Source of the DNA: an uncultured Prevotella sp.
GTDB lineage: Bacteria > Bacteroidota > Bacteroidia > Bacteroidales > Bacteroidaceae
Reading direction: 5' to 3'
Length of the DNA stretch: 64,000 bases
NCBI GenBank assembly: GCA_944321295.1
Contig: CALUKU010000007.1
Location: 24,248 to 88,247 of the forward strand
Shown: one piece after another, positions 1 to 7,591 of the stretch
How positions within the stretch are numbered: the first letter of the stretch is position 1
How the letters are laid out: each line of letters begins with the position of its first letter
Translations under genes and position numbers: made by a program
The notes under the pieces: generated by a model
The model's input: only the letters and a program-made list of their open reading frames with translations
The model's database searches: none
Told to the model about the DNA's origin: nothing

Positions 1-1
1 G

Positions 2-337
2 AAGTTTGTTGTTGAGTTGCGCAAGCAGCTCGGCGACATCGGCTATGTTTATACCGACCCCGCTTGTGACGACAAGCGGCCAGCCGTTATCCCCGACAGT
101 GAGATGCAGATGTTCATTCTCGTAACCTCTAAGGGCATGGCCGGCTTGAAATATTTCGAGTACGACAAGCGCACGTTCGCCAAAGGTCAGCATGTACGCG
201 TCATCGACGGCCCGTTTAAAGGTCTTGAGGGTTATGTCCGCCGCGTTAAGCATGAGCGCCGCCTCTTCGTCAGCGTCCGCGGCGTATGCGCCGTCGCCCT
301 GGCCTACATCCCGCAGTGCTTTCTTGAGAAGATTTAG
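2..337 (+). CDS. UpxY-family transcription antiterminator (NusG-like), 5' end outside window
   Basis: The frame is open from base 2, so the real start lies upstream and only the C-terminal ~111 residues are present. It has a KOW-type segment (GQHVRVIDGPFKGLEG) and ends in the YIPxCFLEKI tail usual for UpxY proteins of Bacteroidales. UpxY proteins are NusG paralogues that bind the elongating RNA polymerase near a capsule operon leader and prevent early termination. The polysaccharide cluster starts 9 kb downstream, with phage-like genes, a toxin-antitoxin pair and an IS element in between, so whether this gene controls that cluster is inference. Confidence 0.85.
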   Translation, partial: KFVVELRKQLGDIGYVYTDPACDDKRPAVIPDSEMQMFILVTSKGMAGLKYFEYDKRTFAKGQHVRVIDGPFKGLEGYVRRVKHERRLFVSVRGVCAVALAYIPQCFLEKI

Positions 338-772
338 ACAATTCATAATTCATAATTCATAAAGTACAATTCATAATTCATAATGCATAATCGGCTTACG
401 CCGAACTTCGTTTCATAATTGTCTACGGGTGCAATGACGTCAGTCTTAATTATGCATTATGCATTGTGCATTATGAATTAATAATCGTCTACGGGTGCAA
501 TGACTTCAGTCCTAATTATGCATTGTGCATTATGAATTGTAAATAATGCATCCTCTTTCAAGTGAGGCACTCGGTAGCCGTCATCCCGGACTTGATCCGG
601 GATCCAGTTGTATGCAGCAACGTTGACGATTTGAGGGTGTATTCGTCTGTCCTGAATCAAGTTCAGGATGACGAATCAAGTTCAGGACAATTACCGAGCG
701 CATCATTTGTAATGAGTGTGTTTTCATTCTTCATTTTTAATTTTTAATTTTTAATTTTTCATTTAATATATA
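338..772. repeat. Intergenic repeat block: degenerate TTCATAATGCA runs, a tandem unit and an inverted-repeat element
   Basis: No gene is visible. Bases 338-540 are short degenerate repeats of the words AATTCATAAT and AATGCATAAT. They enclose a ~60-bp unit (CTACGGGTGCAATGAC core) present twice in tandem, near 420 and 485. Bases 550-690 carry a palindromic element whose arms read GTCATCCCGGACTTGATCC and its TGAATCAAGTTCAGGATGAC counterpart. The last 50 bases are TTAATTTT repeats. Related copies occur near 3.3, 9.3, 24.6, 28.6 and 44.1 kb. Confidence 0.8.
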
Positions 773-1147
773 ATGCTTCCATCATTAAGTCTGGCGGCGC
801 TGCTGCAAAGCCGGCTGTTGGAGATATTGAAGAGCGAGGAAGCCAATGGCTCGTCGCTACATATCTACACCGTGGGCGACTTCATTGTGGCTTTCGAGAA
901 GTCGGCCTATTGGCTCAGCCGCATCGTTCCGGAGTGCGGCACGGCGGTGATGCGTTTCGCTTCGCTTCCGTTTCCCGTCATTATGGCGAGCACTGCCGCC
1001 TCTGACGTGTCGAGGGTAAAAAGCCTGTTCGCCTCTGACGGAGAACATGAAGGGCGCATGACGTTCCGCACGGATGAGATACCACGGGATAAGTATATGA
1101 AGTGGCACGATGAGAAGGCGTTTGAAGGTGAGAAGGTGAGGAAGTGA
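773..1147 (+). CDS. Hypothetical protein of the accessory module
   Basis: I do not recognise a domain in this 124-residue protein. The N-terminus is leucine-rich but not a clear signal peptide, and there is no membrane segment. It sits between the UpxY-like gene and a convergent amidase gene. Its last codons (AFEGEKVRK) are written in the GGTGAGAAGG repeat that also forms one arm of a 26-bp inverted repeat shared with the end of the amidase gene, so the C-terminal residues are probably not conserved. Coding is supported by GC-rich third positions and a full-length frame. Confidence 0.6.
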   Translation: MLPSLSLAALLQSRLLEILKSEEANGSSLHIYTVGDFIVAFEKSAYWLSRIVPECGTAVMRFASLPFPVIMASTAASDVSRVKSLFASDGEHEGRMTFRTDEIPRDKYMKWHDEKAFEGEKVRK

Positions 1148-1230
1148 AAAGGTGAGGAAGTGAGAATTTAAGGGTAAATAAAGTGAATCTCACCTTCTCA
1201 CTTTCTCACCTTCTCACCTTCAAACGCCTT
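1115..1230. terminator. 26-bp inverted repeat between convergent genes, possible bidirectional terminator
   Basis: Bases 1115-1140 are the exact reverse complement of 1205-1230, with a 64-base interval. Each arm lies in or at the 3' end of one of two convergent genes. The folded RNA would be a long hairpin on either strand. There is no good T-tract, so terminator function is inference. Confidence 0.5.
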
Positions 1231-1619
1231 ACCTCAAAGCACGGACATGCTTTCTGTGAATTAAGGTCGTGGTGGCCAACGACAAGGGCTTTAGGGAAGC
1301 GCTTTTGCAGGTCACAGAGCAGTGAGGCCATCGAGCGCTTCTGGGCTTCGGTGCGCGTGTCTTTTGGATGAGAGTAGGCGTCGAGGCCGCCCTCGTAGCA
1401 TACGCCGATAGAGTGTGAGTTGTGCCCCTTGCAGTGGGCGCCCGGCTTCTCTACGGAACGGCCCTTGTGCACCACGCCGTCGCGCGTTATGTAATAATGA
1501 TACCCTATGTCGCGGAAGTGCCTGTGCGTTATGTGGTCGCGGCGACATTCCTCAAAGCTCAGGCTCTTGCTCTCGGGCGTGGCTGAGCAGTGGATGATGA
1601 TTAGTGTGATTGTACGCAT
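1206..1619 (-). CDS. N-acetylmuramoyl-L-alanine amidase (Amidase_2/PGRP fold)
   Basis: This 137-residue protein would hydrolyse the amide bond between muramic acid and the stem peptide. It shows the T7-lysozyme pattern: His10 in IIHCSAT, Tyr40 after GHI-type RDIGYHYYI, the substrate loop NSHSIGVCYEGG (68-79), and GHHDLNSQKACPCF with His117, Lys123 and Cys125 at the T7 spacing of zinc ligands and catalytic lysine. No signal peptide is present, as usual for phage-type amidases that need a holin or lysis for export. It is convergent with the hypothetical gene on its left and followed upstream by a 33-aa peptide gene. Such amidases are regular members of this Bacteroidales accessory module. Confidence 0.92.
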   Translation of the reverse strand: MRTITLIIIHCSATPESKSLSFEECRRDHITHRHFRDIGYHYYITRDGVVHKGRSVEKPGAHCKGHNSHSIGVCYEGGLDAYSHPKDTRTEAQKRSMASLLCDLQKRFPKALVVGHHDLNSQKACPCFEVRRLKVRR

Positions 1620-1762
1620 GATTTAATTTAGAAAGGATTAAAGGTAAAAAGGTAAAACGGTAAAAAAGTAAAAAGGTAAAACATCGGCGGTTGGATTTTA
1701 ATTATTGATTATTAATCGTTTAATTTTTAATTGTTAATTGTTAATTGTTAATTTTTTAATCG

Positions 1763-1864
1763 TTACCTGCAGCTCTGCAGCCCGAAGGCTGCGGCTACGG
1801 CGGAGAGGATACTGATGGCTGTCTGTACGATGATGCGGATGATGTCTTTCTTTTTCTCTTGCAT
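1763..1864 (-). CDS. Smalltalk protein (33 aa)
   Basis: A 33-residue peptide reading MQEKKKDIIRIIVQTAIS then a small hydrophobic stretch and ending GLQSCR. The charged N-terminus, single short hydrophobic segment with alanines and serines, and terminal Cys-Arg match what I recall of the Bacteroidetes smalltalk family, which is typically found beside an N-acetylmuramoyl-L-alanine amidase and an HU-like gene, exactly as here. The function is not known to me; a membrane or lysis-related role fits its placement before the amidase but is inference. Confidence 0.75.
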   Translation of the reverse strand: MQEKKKDIIRIIVQTAISILSAVAAAFGLQSCR

Positions 1865-1946
1865 GTTTTTGTTGTTTTAATGTGGGTTTTTGTTAAAGGT
1901 GAGAAAGTGAGAAGGTGAGAAGGTGAGGGAATGAATTTTTAATTCA

Positions 1947-2372
1947 TCATTCTTCCGCTGTGCTTTCGGTTGTTGTGGAGTATTGCGTCAGCTGTTTCAT
2001 GACGGCCTCGGCCTTCAGCGCCGAGCTTGACAGCTCGCCCGTTGCGCGTGCACGCAGGCGCACGCCCTTGATGTGTTCGTTTACGCTGAAGTCCTCAAGG
2101 TTGGCGGCTCCTGCGCTTTTCAGTCCGACGGAGAATATCGCCAGGTCGTTCAGTTTAACGTTCTTGCCGTCGAGCACAAGCTCCTTGATGCAGTTGATCA
2201 TGTCTTTCAGCACACCGTGAATGACGCCGGGCGAATACGGCGTGTTGTGTTCAGACATGTGGCGGGCCAGCTTCTCGGTGTCGTAAGTTTCGTCGCACAC
2301 CGCGCGTGCGTACCAGTAACCGTTGTAGGCGCTCGTGCGCATCTTGTTTTGATAAAGTTTGAATCTAATCAT
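1947..2372 (-). CDS. HU-like DNA-binding protein
   Basis: This 141-residue protein matches the Bacteroidetes HU/IHF-like family, longer than classical HU (~90 aa). It has the opening MIRFKLYQNK, a helical first half (HGVLKDMINCIKELVLDGKNVKL) and the IFSVGLKS-type strand leading to a DNA-binding arm that ends in RLRARATGEL. The last ~30 residues are a low-complexity tail (TTTESTAEE). It would bend or coat DNA. It is co-directional with the smalltalk and amidase genes, so the three may form one transcript. It belongs to the module that often accompanies Bacteroidales capsule regions. Confidence 0.85.
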   Translation of the reverse strand: MIRFKLYQNKMRTSAYNGYWYARAVCDETYDTEKLARHMSEHNTPYSPGVIHGVLKDMINCIKELVLDGKNVKLNDLAIFSVGLKSAGAANLEDFSVNEHIKGVRLRARATGELSSSALKAEAVMKQLTQYSTTTESTAEE

Positions 2373-2597
2373 AAGTTTTAATTTAAGGAGTTAAGGAGTT
2401 AAGACGATGGGTTTGTTAATGAAAAGTGAAAAATCCAATTGCGGAGTTTTACATTTTTACCATTTTACTTTTTTACTGTTTTACTTTTTTATCTTCTCAC
2501 CTTCTCGTCTTGCGTTGCAAAGATACAACTTCGCGAAAGCCCGTTGTCACTTGTCGTGAAATTCGGTGAGTTATGGTGCGTTATAGTGATAAAAACA

Positions 2598-2629
2598 TTT
2601 GCGTAAGTCGTTGTTTTTTAGTAACTTTA
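2598..2629 (+). promoter_or_regulatory. Bacteroidetes-type promoter before the DUF4248 gene
   Basis: TTTG at 2598-2601, a 20-base spacer and TAACTTTA at 2622-2629 fit the -33/-7 consensus TTTG-N(19-21)-TAnnTTTG. The start codon follows only five bases after the -7 box, so the transcript would be leaderless or nearly so. Confidence 0.6.
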
Positions 2630-2634
2630 CACCT

Positions 2635-2853
2635 ATGGAAGAGTTTAAGATAAGAACATACGGACGCACCGAACTGGCGCAATGCTATTGTCCCACGATG
2701 AACCCTCGCGCGGCTTACCGCAAAGTGATGCAGTGGATTGACATGTATCCCAACCTCAGGCAACATCTTGCCGACCTCGGCCTTGACCCTAAGTCGCGCA
2801 CATACACCCCGGCACAGGTGAAAGCCATCGTCGACGCGCTGGGAGAACCTTGA
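2635..2853 (+). CDS. DUF4248 family protein (72 aa)
   Basis: Small protein starting MEEFKIRTYGRTELAQ and ending IVDALGEP. The pattern RTYGRTELAQxYxPxxxPxxAxRKxxxWI matches DUF4248, a helical family confined to Bacteroidetes and nearly always adjacent to HU-like and DUF3987/VirE genes. The ATG at 2635 is preferred over upstream in-frame non-ATG starts because it matches the family N-terminus and a promoter lies directly before it. It may be a DNA-binding or replication accessory protein, but no function is established. Confidence 0.82.
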   Translation: MEEFKIRTYGRTELAQCYCPTMNPRAAYRKVMQWIDMYPNLRQHLADLGLDPKSRTYTPAQVKAIVDALGEP

Positions 2854-3662
2854 ATGATGCATAATTTTTTAATGCACAATTCACAATGCATAATGCATAA
2901 TTAGGACATACGTCATTGCGCGGGTAATTATGAAACGAAGTTCGGCGTAAGCCAATTGTGCATTATGCATTGAGCATTATGCATTTTGAATTGTGAATTA
3001 TGCATTAAAAACGGAAGGTTTTCGGGTGCTAAAGCGGTGGGTTATGACCGTAAAGCGCCGGTTTTTCACCGTAAGGCGCCGCTTTTCACCGTAAAATGGG
3101 TTCAAATGGTTCAACACCCCTCACACACACACGCATGCGCGTACATTATATAATGGACAATTCATAATGCATAATGCATAATGCATAATGCATAATGCAT
3201 AATGCATAATTCATAATGCATAATTCATAATTCATAATGCACAATGCATAATGAGCAATGCACAATGCACAATGCATAATGCATAATGAGCAATGAATAA
3301 TGAATACGTCCTCTTCCAATTGAGGCACTCGCACATCACGTCATCCCGTGCTTGACACGGGAACCAGTTGTATGCAGCAACGTTGGCGATTTGAGGGTGT
3401 ATTCGTCTGGTTCCCGGATCAAGTCCGGGATGACAATTACCGACAGCCTGGATTGAAAGAGGGTGCCTTCACAATTTACTATTCATAATTCATAATGCAC
3501 AATTCGTAATGCACAATTCATAATGCACAATTCGTAATGCACAATTCATAATGCACAATTCATAATGCACAATTCATAACGCATAATTAGGACATACGTC
3601 ATTGCGCAGGTGATTATGAAACGAAATTAGGCGTAGGCCGATTATGCATTATGAATTATGCA
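2854..3662. repeat. 800-bp gene-free repeat block
   Basis: No gene is visible. The block contains two copies of a module with core TTAGGACATACGTCATTGCG followed by GAAACGAA (near 2903 and 3589); an ~55-bp stretch at 3085-3140 that duplicates, in inverted orientation, codons of the neighbouring DUF3987 gene; long runs of the words GCATAAT and TTCATAATGCAC (3150-3300 and 3480-3590); and a palindromic element at 3310-3460 with GTCATCCCG arms. Confidence 0.8.
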
Positions 3663-5384
3663 TTAACTCATCCTTTTCGCCCATGTCAGTGCGGTTTGCC
3701 TGTTGATTCCCATTTTGTCGGCGGCTTGCATAAGGTCGTGGCGGGTGAAGTCACTGCCAAGGGTGGCAAACAGGGCGTCACGATCGGCGTTGGTGCGGCG
3801 GCGCACCTCGGTAGAGGGCAGGAACGAGAGGATGTGTGTGGCGTGACGGTATAACGGTTCTACGAGGGCCATTACGGCGTCGAAGTCGGCCGGGCTTACG
3901 CTTACGTCCCAACGACTGATTATGCCGTCCTTCAGGTTGTCGGGAGCGGTGTCGCGGGCGGGCGTCTTCAGCCTCGGGTCATCAAACGTGCGCAGCACTG
4001 CCACTATTGACATCATGCGGCAGACGTTGATGGCCAGACGGGCTATCGAGCTGCTCATCTCGTTGCCGTTGACAAAGCCCGAGCGCTCGAAAAGCGTAGT
4101 GAACTTCTCGTTGAACGCCCGGCGCTGGGCGTCGTTCAGCTTCAGGTCATACATGCCGCTCTGCTTCAGGGCGTCGAGCCGCTTCTTCCAGCGGCGTCCC
4201 ATGTCGGTGAACACGGCTTCAAGGTCGGTGTCGTCACGGTCAAACTGGTTGCGCCATTCGCGTATGGCCGGCATGTAGTAAAATAGCTGTCGCGAAAAGA
4301 GGCCGTTCTCGGCCGAGGGTATCAGCGGCTTCACCTGTGCCGGCGTGCCAGACAGCAGCACGGAGAGGTAAGTCTTCTTGACCTCACGATATTCGCGGTC
4401 GGTGCGGCGGTTGTACGACAGGCGGTCATGGTCGAACGCCTTGCGCAGCGTGTCGCTCCAGTGGCCGTAGTCGGTGCCGATGGCCGTCGTCACGGTGTCG
4501 GCCTCGCTCTCGCATATAATTCCCGTGCCGTCAGAGTCGATGATGTTCTGCAGTATGCCCGTGCCCGTGTTGTTGCCTGATATGATAAACATGCGGTCGG
4601 CGGGCATTTGCGGCGGCTCCTGCCTCGCCCGGTCTTTGCCGAGGGCGTCGTAGGCCGCCTTGTCATGGCGGTATTGCTTCATCTGCTCCTGCACTTCGCG
4701 CCGTATGGCGTCGTGAATAGGCTCAACCATCAGTCTTGTAAGCGACAGCACGCCCTTGCCCGACGCCGGCGGGGCCACGACGAACGTCTGCAGGCAGGGC
4801 GACACGAGGCGGCCGCCGTAAGTGCACCTAACGTAAGACCCCATGCCGGCCCCGATGACGGTCAGCCCGCCAAGCAGGAGCACGTCGCGCTGGGCGTCGG
4901 TTTCTCCGTGGGCTATGATGTCGGCCAGCGGCCACGGCCAGTCATAACGGCCCAGCGTGGGCAGGGCCTTGACGGGGTCGCTTCCTTCCACGATGTCGTC
5001 GCCTCCGTCGGCCGACAACATAAAATCATCATCCCCTCGCGCATACGCGCGTGTGTGTGTGAGGGGTGCTGAACCATTTGAACCCATTTTACGGCATTTG
5101 CGGTGAAATTCCACCGTTACGCCGGCTTTTTTTGCCAGATGGAACGCCGTTCCGATGTGAATATCGCCCCGACCGTCGTTAAGCGCGGAGGTGAAAAGGC
5201 GCTCGGCGCCTTCATAATCATACTTGTCTGACAGGCGGCACAGCCTGTGGAACAGCTCTCGGCCTTCCTCGCCGCAGTCGGTAGCCACGGCGAAGGCCAG
5301 TTGAACATAAGCCGCATAGTCAGGGGCGATGTCAACCCCGGCGGCCTCTACAGCCTCAGTGAGGCGGATTAAGTTGTTGATCAT
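3663..5384 (-). CDS. DUF3987 family protein (primase/helicase-like ATPase)
   Basis: A 573-residue protein with a short helical N-terminal region resembling PriCT-2 (about 1-85) and a DUF3987 body. A Walker A loop APPASGKG lies at 204-211 and an acidic Walker-B-like strand GIICESEAD near 288-296. The C-terminus is a small helical region (DLMQAADKMGINRQTALTWAKR) that looks like a helix-turn-helix. DUF3987 proteins resemble the helicase part of mobile-element primases. It lies 320 bp downstream of a BT4734/VirE-N gene on the same strand; the two domains are fused in some relatives, which suggests they act together. Residues 98-116 are encoded by DNA also found as an inverted copy in the intergenic region at 3085-3140. 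Confidence 0.85.
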   Translation of the reverse strand: MINNLIRLTEAVEAAGVDIAPDYAAYVQLAFAVATDCGEEGRELFHRLCRLSDKYDYEGAERLFTSALNDGRGDIHIGTAFHLAKKAGVTVEFHRKCRKMGSNGSAPLTHTRAYARGDDDFMLSADGGDDIVEGSDPVKALPTLGRYDWPWPLADIIAHGETDAQRDVLLLGGLTVIGAGMGSYVRCTYGGRLVSPCLQTFVVAPPASGKGVLSLTRLMVEPIHDAIRREVQEQMKQYRHDKAAYDALGKDRARQEPPQMPADRMFIISGNNTGTGILQNIIDSDGTGIICESEADTVTTAIGTDYGHWSDTLRKAFDHDRLSYNRRTDREYREVKKTYLSVLLSGTPAQVKPLIPSAENGLFSRQLFYYMPAIREWRNQFDRDDTDLEAVFTDMGRRWKKRLDALKQSGMYDLKLNDAQRRAFNEKFTTLFERSGFVNGNEMSSSIARLAINVCRMMSIVAVLRTFDDPRLKTPARDTAPDNLKDGIISRWDVSVSPADFDAVMALVEPLYRHATHILSFLPSTEVRRRTNADRDALFATLGSDFTRHDLMQAADKMGINRQTALTWAKRMS

Positions 5385-5704
5385 AATGCTATTTTAAAGG
5401 TGAGAAGGTGAGAAGGTGAGAAGGTGAGAAAGTGAGAAGGTGAGAAAGTGGGAAGAATGTCCGCATTTTACCAAATGCGTGTAGTTACCGGTAGTAAACT
5501 GGAGTTATCACTCGCTGCGCTCGTTCAGGGAGTTAACAGACGTTACCTATGCTGGCTATTGTCAGTTAACTCCGGGCTCCCATAAGGGAGCCTAACTTCC
5601 GCTAACACCGGATAACTACTTGGCTCTTTGCGGAATTCGTTTAATTTTTAATTGTTCACTTTTCACTTTTAATTTTTAATTTTTAATTTTTAATTTTTAA
5701 TTTC
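5385..5704. repeat. Intergenic repeats between the DUF3987 and VirE-N genes
   Basis: No gene is visible. Bases 5398-5455 are seven degenerate GGTGAGAA units. Bases ~5476-5622 are a copy of a dispersed element with core TGTCAGTTAACTCCGGGC followed by GAGCCTAACT, also present near 47.5 kb. Bases 5640-5704 are TTAATTTT repeats. Confidence 0.75.
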
Positions 5705-6304
5705 TTATCGTATCATCGCTTCCCCGTCATGGCATAGGAAGCACGCACGTGCAACGTCCTTGCCCGAGGCGTCAACACTGGCCCCGCCCGGCAGGTCGCC
5801 GTAAGCCATCCTGACGTAGTTCATGGCCCAGCGCGTGTTCTCGGATATGTTCTTGAAAGTGTTAGGGTTACGCAATATAGAGTAGGGCACGAAAGCCTTG
5901 ACGCCCAGTCCGCTCGGACTGACAAACACCAAGGCGGGCCGCAGGAAGGCGTCGCCGAAGAGCCTCTCTTTCAGCCTCTTGGCGTCGTCGGCGCAGGGCA
6001 GATGGTCGATGTCGATGACGACGAGGCCCGAGGGCATGACGAGGCCGTCGGCCTTACGCTTGGTGAACACACCGCACGGCGTTACGTAAGGCAGCAGCGA
6101 CGCCTTAGCCGCACGCATGTCTTTGGCGGAGCGCACGCGGCAGGTCAGCTCCTTCAGCTGCTCGTCTTCGGTAATCAGTTTGAATACTTGCTCAAGGCTC
6201 ACCTCGGCCACGGGTGTTAGCGAGGCGTTTTTTAAGAACTGTCCGATAGCGTTGCGTTGCGGAGCTATCGGGGCATTGAATAATGACATTTTAATGTTTT
6301 CCAT
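5705..6304 (-). CDS. BT4734-like / VirE N-terminal domain protein
   Basis: A 199-residue protein matching the BT4734-like N-terminal domain (VirE_N). It contains the strand LVVIDIDHL (around 94-102) and the turn VSPSGLGVKAFVP (around 127-139). An hDhDh strand plus an SxxGxK segment resembles archaeo-eukaryotic primase catalytic motifs, so this may be the polymerising partner of the DUF3987 ATPase downstream; that is inference. The ATG at 6304 gives MENIKM; an internal ATG at 6289 (MSLFNAPI) is equally plausible. This pair is common in Bacteroidales accessory modules near capsule loci. Confidence 0.85.
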   Translation of the reverse strand: MENIKMSLFNAPIAPQRNAIGQFLKNASLTPVAEVSLEQVFKLITEDEQLKELTCRVRSAKDMRAAKASLLPYVTPCGVFTKRKADGLVMPSGLVVIDIDHLPCADDAKRLKERLFGDAFLRPALVFVSPSGLGVKAFVPYSILRNPNTFKNISENTRWAMNYVRMAYGDLPGGASVDASGKDVARACFLCHDGEAMIR

Positions 6305-6504
6305 TTTTATGCTGTTTTGTTTTAAGCGGTCGCAAAATTACCGCTTCTGCTCTGAACCGCTTAACATCAGTGTATGTTCGAAAATAAACGGATGTTAACA
6401 TATCCAGCTCTGTTTACGATTAGTTAACACGGAATTGGTTGTTAAACTTCAGACTGATAAAAAGATATATACGATAGTTGCAATGTATCGAAACTTTATT
6501 TATT

Positions 6505-6578
6505 TTTGCATAAGATAAGCTGCACTCGGGAATTAGTAAGCAAGCTTACATTCCTCTCGTTTGCATTATCTTTGCATA
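6505..6578 (+). repeat. Covarying hairpin repeat, copy H1, with a -7 promoter box
   Basis: Unit of ~70 bp: TTTGCATAAGATAAGCTG, CACTCGGGAAT, a central hairpin GTAAGC-AA-GCTTAC, ATTCCTCTCG and TTTGCATTATCTTTGCA. The end contains TATCTTTG (6567-6574), a good Bacteroidetes -7 box placed 30 bases before the antitoxin start. Confidence 0.8.
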
Positions 6579-6603
6579 GTATATATAAAATGAACTGATA
6601 GCT

Positions 6604-6786
6604 ATGGATAAGAATAAAAATAAACCAAGAATGAAAACCAATAGTCAGGACGTGTTGGATTTTCTTGAAAAGATAAAGAAGAGCAGCGGAAAAAGAAAAC
6701 TTAACAAGTTGGGCGAGTGGCTTGAAAGCCATCCCGAGCCGTTGTTCACATGGGACGATAAAGATCTCAAATACATAATGAAATGA
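6604..6786 (+). CDS. Putative antitoxin of a PIN-domain toxin-antitoxin pair (60 aa)
   Basis: A 60-residue, lysine-rich, hydrophilic protein with a helical segment SQDVLDFLEKIKKSSGKRK and a C-terminal GEWLESHPEPLFTWDDKDLKYIMK. I do not recognise a named DNA-binding fold. The stop codon overlaps the start of the PIN gene by four bases (ATGA), the usual translational coupling of toxin-antitoxin operons, and the size and order (antitoxin first) fit. The acidic, aromatic C-terminal tail is the likely toxin-binding part by analogy. A -7 box inside repeat H1 lies just upstream. Confidence 0.65.
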   Translation: MDKNKNKPRMKTNSQDVLDFLEKIKKSSGKRKLNKLGEWLESHPEPLFTWDDKDLKYIMK

Positions 6787-7214
6787 GGCTTTATCTTGAC
6801 ACTAATATACTTGCTTTTATAGTAGGGCAGGATAATGGGGCTTCTATAAGCAGCGATGTGAAGGAGATAATAAAAGATTATGAAACGCTGTTGTTTTCAA
6901 GTTCCGTGTGTTTTGCCGAATTAGTACATCTTATACAGATAGGAAAGGTTAAAATCGGGGGTGTCAAGGATGTGCGTCGTGCGGCAGACATGGCAATGAG
7001 GAAGCTTGACGAATTGGGTGTTTGCATGGTTGCTACGTCGGAAGCGCATATTAAAACGTTGATCGACCTTCCTTTTTATGAAGACCATCGCGACCCTAAC
7101 GATCGCTTAATTGTAGCTCAGGCTATAACAGATCGTTTGCCTCTTGTAAGCTCAGACAGAAAGTTTTCACGGTACGAACGTTACGGCCTCGATTTCATAT
7201 TTAATGAACGGTGA
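6783..7214 (+). CDS. PIN-domain ribonuclease toxin (VapC-like)
   Basis: A 143-residue PIN protein. It starts MRLYLDTNI with the first metal-binding Asp6, has SVCFAELVHLIQIGK with Glu in the second position of the active site, and HRDPNDRLIVAQA followed by PLVSSDRKF, supplying the last acidic residues. PIN toxins are Mg-dependent RNases that cut tRNA or rRNA; the length is typical. It overlaps the antitoxin gene by four bases. The pair is enclosed by two oppositely oriented copies of the hairpin repeat (6505-6578 and 7361-7433). Confidence 0.88.
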   Translation: MRLYLDTNILAFIVGQDNGASISSDVKEIIKDYETLLFSSSVCFAELVHLIQIGKVKIGGVKDVRRAADMAMRKLDELGVCMVATSEAHIKTLIDLPFYEDHRDPNDRLIVAQAITDRLPLVSSDRKFSRYERYGLDFIFNER

Positions 7215-7360
7215 AACGTTGAGCTGCAAGTGAAGAGCAAAAGTGAATAATGAAAAGTAAGTAATTAAGAGTGAAAATGGGGCAATGGAAATTTCAATTG
7301 CCGTTTTTACTCTTTTACCTTTAATTTTTACCTTCAAGTTCTTCTTGAATAATTATTCTA

Positions 7361-7433
7361 TGTAAAGATAATGCAAATGAGCGGAATGTAAGCTTGCTTG
7401 CACATTCCCGAGTGCAGCTTATCTTATGCAAAC
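7361..7433 (-). repeat. Covarying hairpin repeat, copy H2, inverted relative to H1
   Basis: Reading the minus strand gives the same unit (TTTGCATAAGATAAGCTG, CTCGGGAAT, GCAAGC-AA-GCTTAC, ATTCC, TTTGCATTATCTTT). One mismatch is present in the central stem. Together with H1 it brackets the toxin-antitoxin operon as inverted repeats. Confidence 0.75.
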
Positions 7434-7482
7434 GTGAGTTCGGTATAAGTTTTTATGTCGAAAACAGGTAAACACCAACCAA

Positions 7483-7591
7483 GTAGGGACATAATTTATT
7501 ATGTCCGCACGTTCTTTAAAGAACGTTTATGTACAAAATCAATTAAATACGCCTCTTCGCGGCGTGCGGACATAATAAATTATGTCCCTAC
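7483..7591. repeat. MITE-like element with perfect 29-bp inverted arms
   Basis: GTAGGGACATAATTTATTAT (7483 onward, arm to 7511) is exactly repeated in inverse at 7563-7591, with a ~50-bp centre. Related full or partial copies are at 7645-7675, 24,694, 37,125 and 47,226. Each arm is itself nearly palindromic. The rest of 7215-7946 holds no gene: GGTAAAA-type short repeats precede the element and unassigned AT-rich DNA follows it. Confidence 0.82.

Noticed and set aside
562-747. Short plus-strand frame with VIPDLIRDP and NQVQDDES
   Set aside because: Translation of the palindromic GTCATCCCGGACTTGATCC element; the same peptides appear at every copy.
3146-3334. Apparent repeat array of ATGCATAAT words resembling a CRISPR or a repetitive peptide (LCIMHYALCIMNYE)
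   Set aside because: No constant repeat/spacer structure; units are degenerate 7-11-mers and no cas genes are near.
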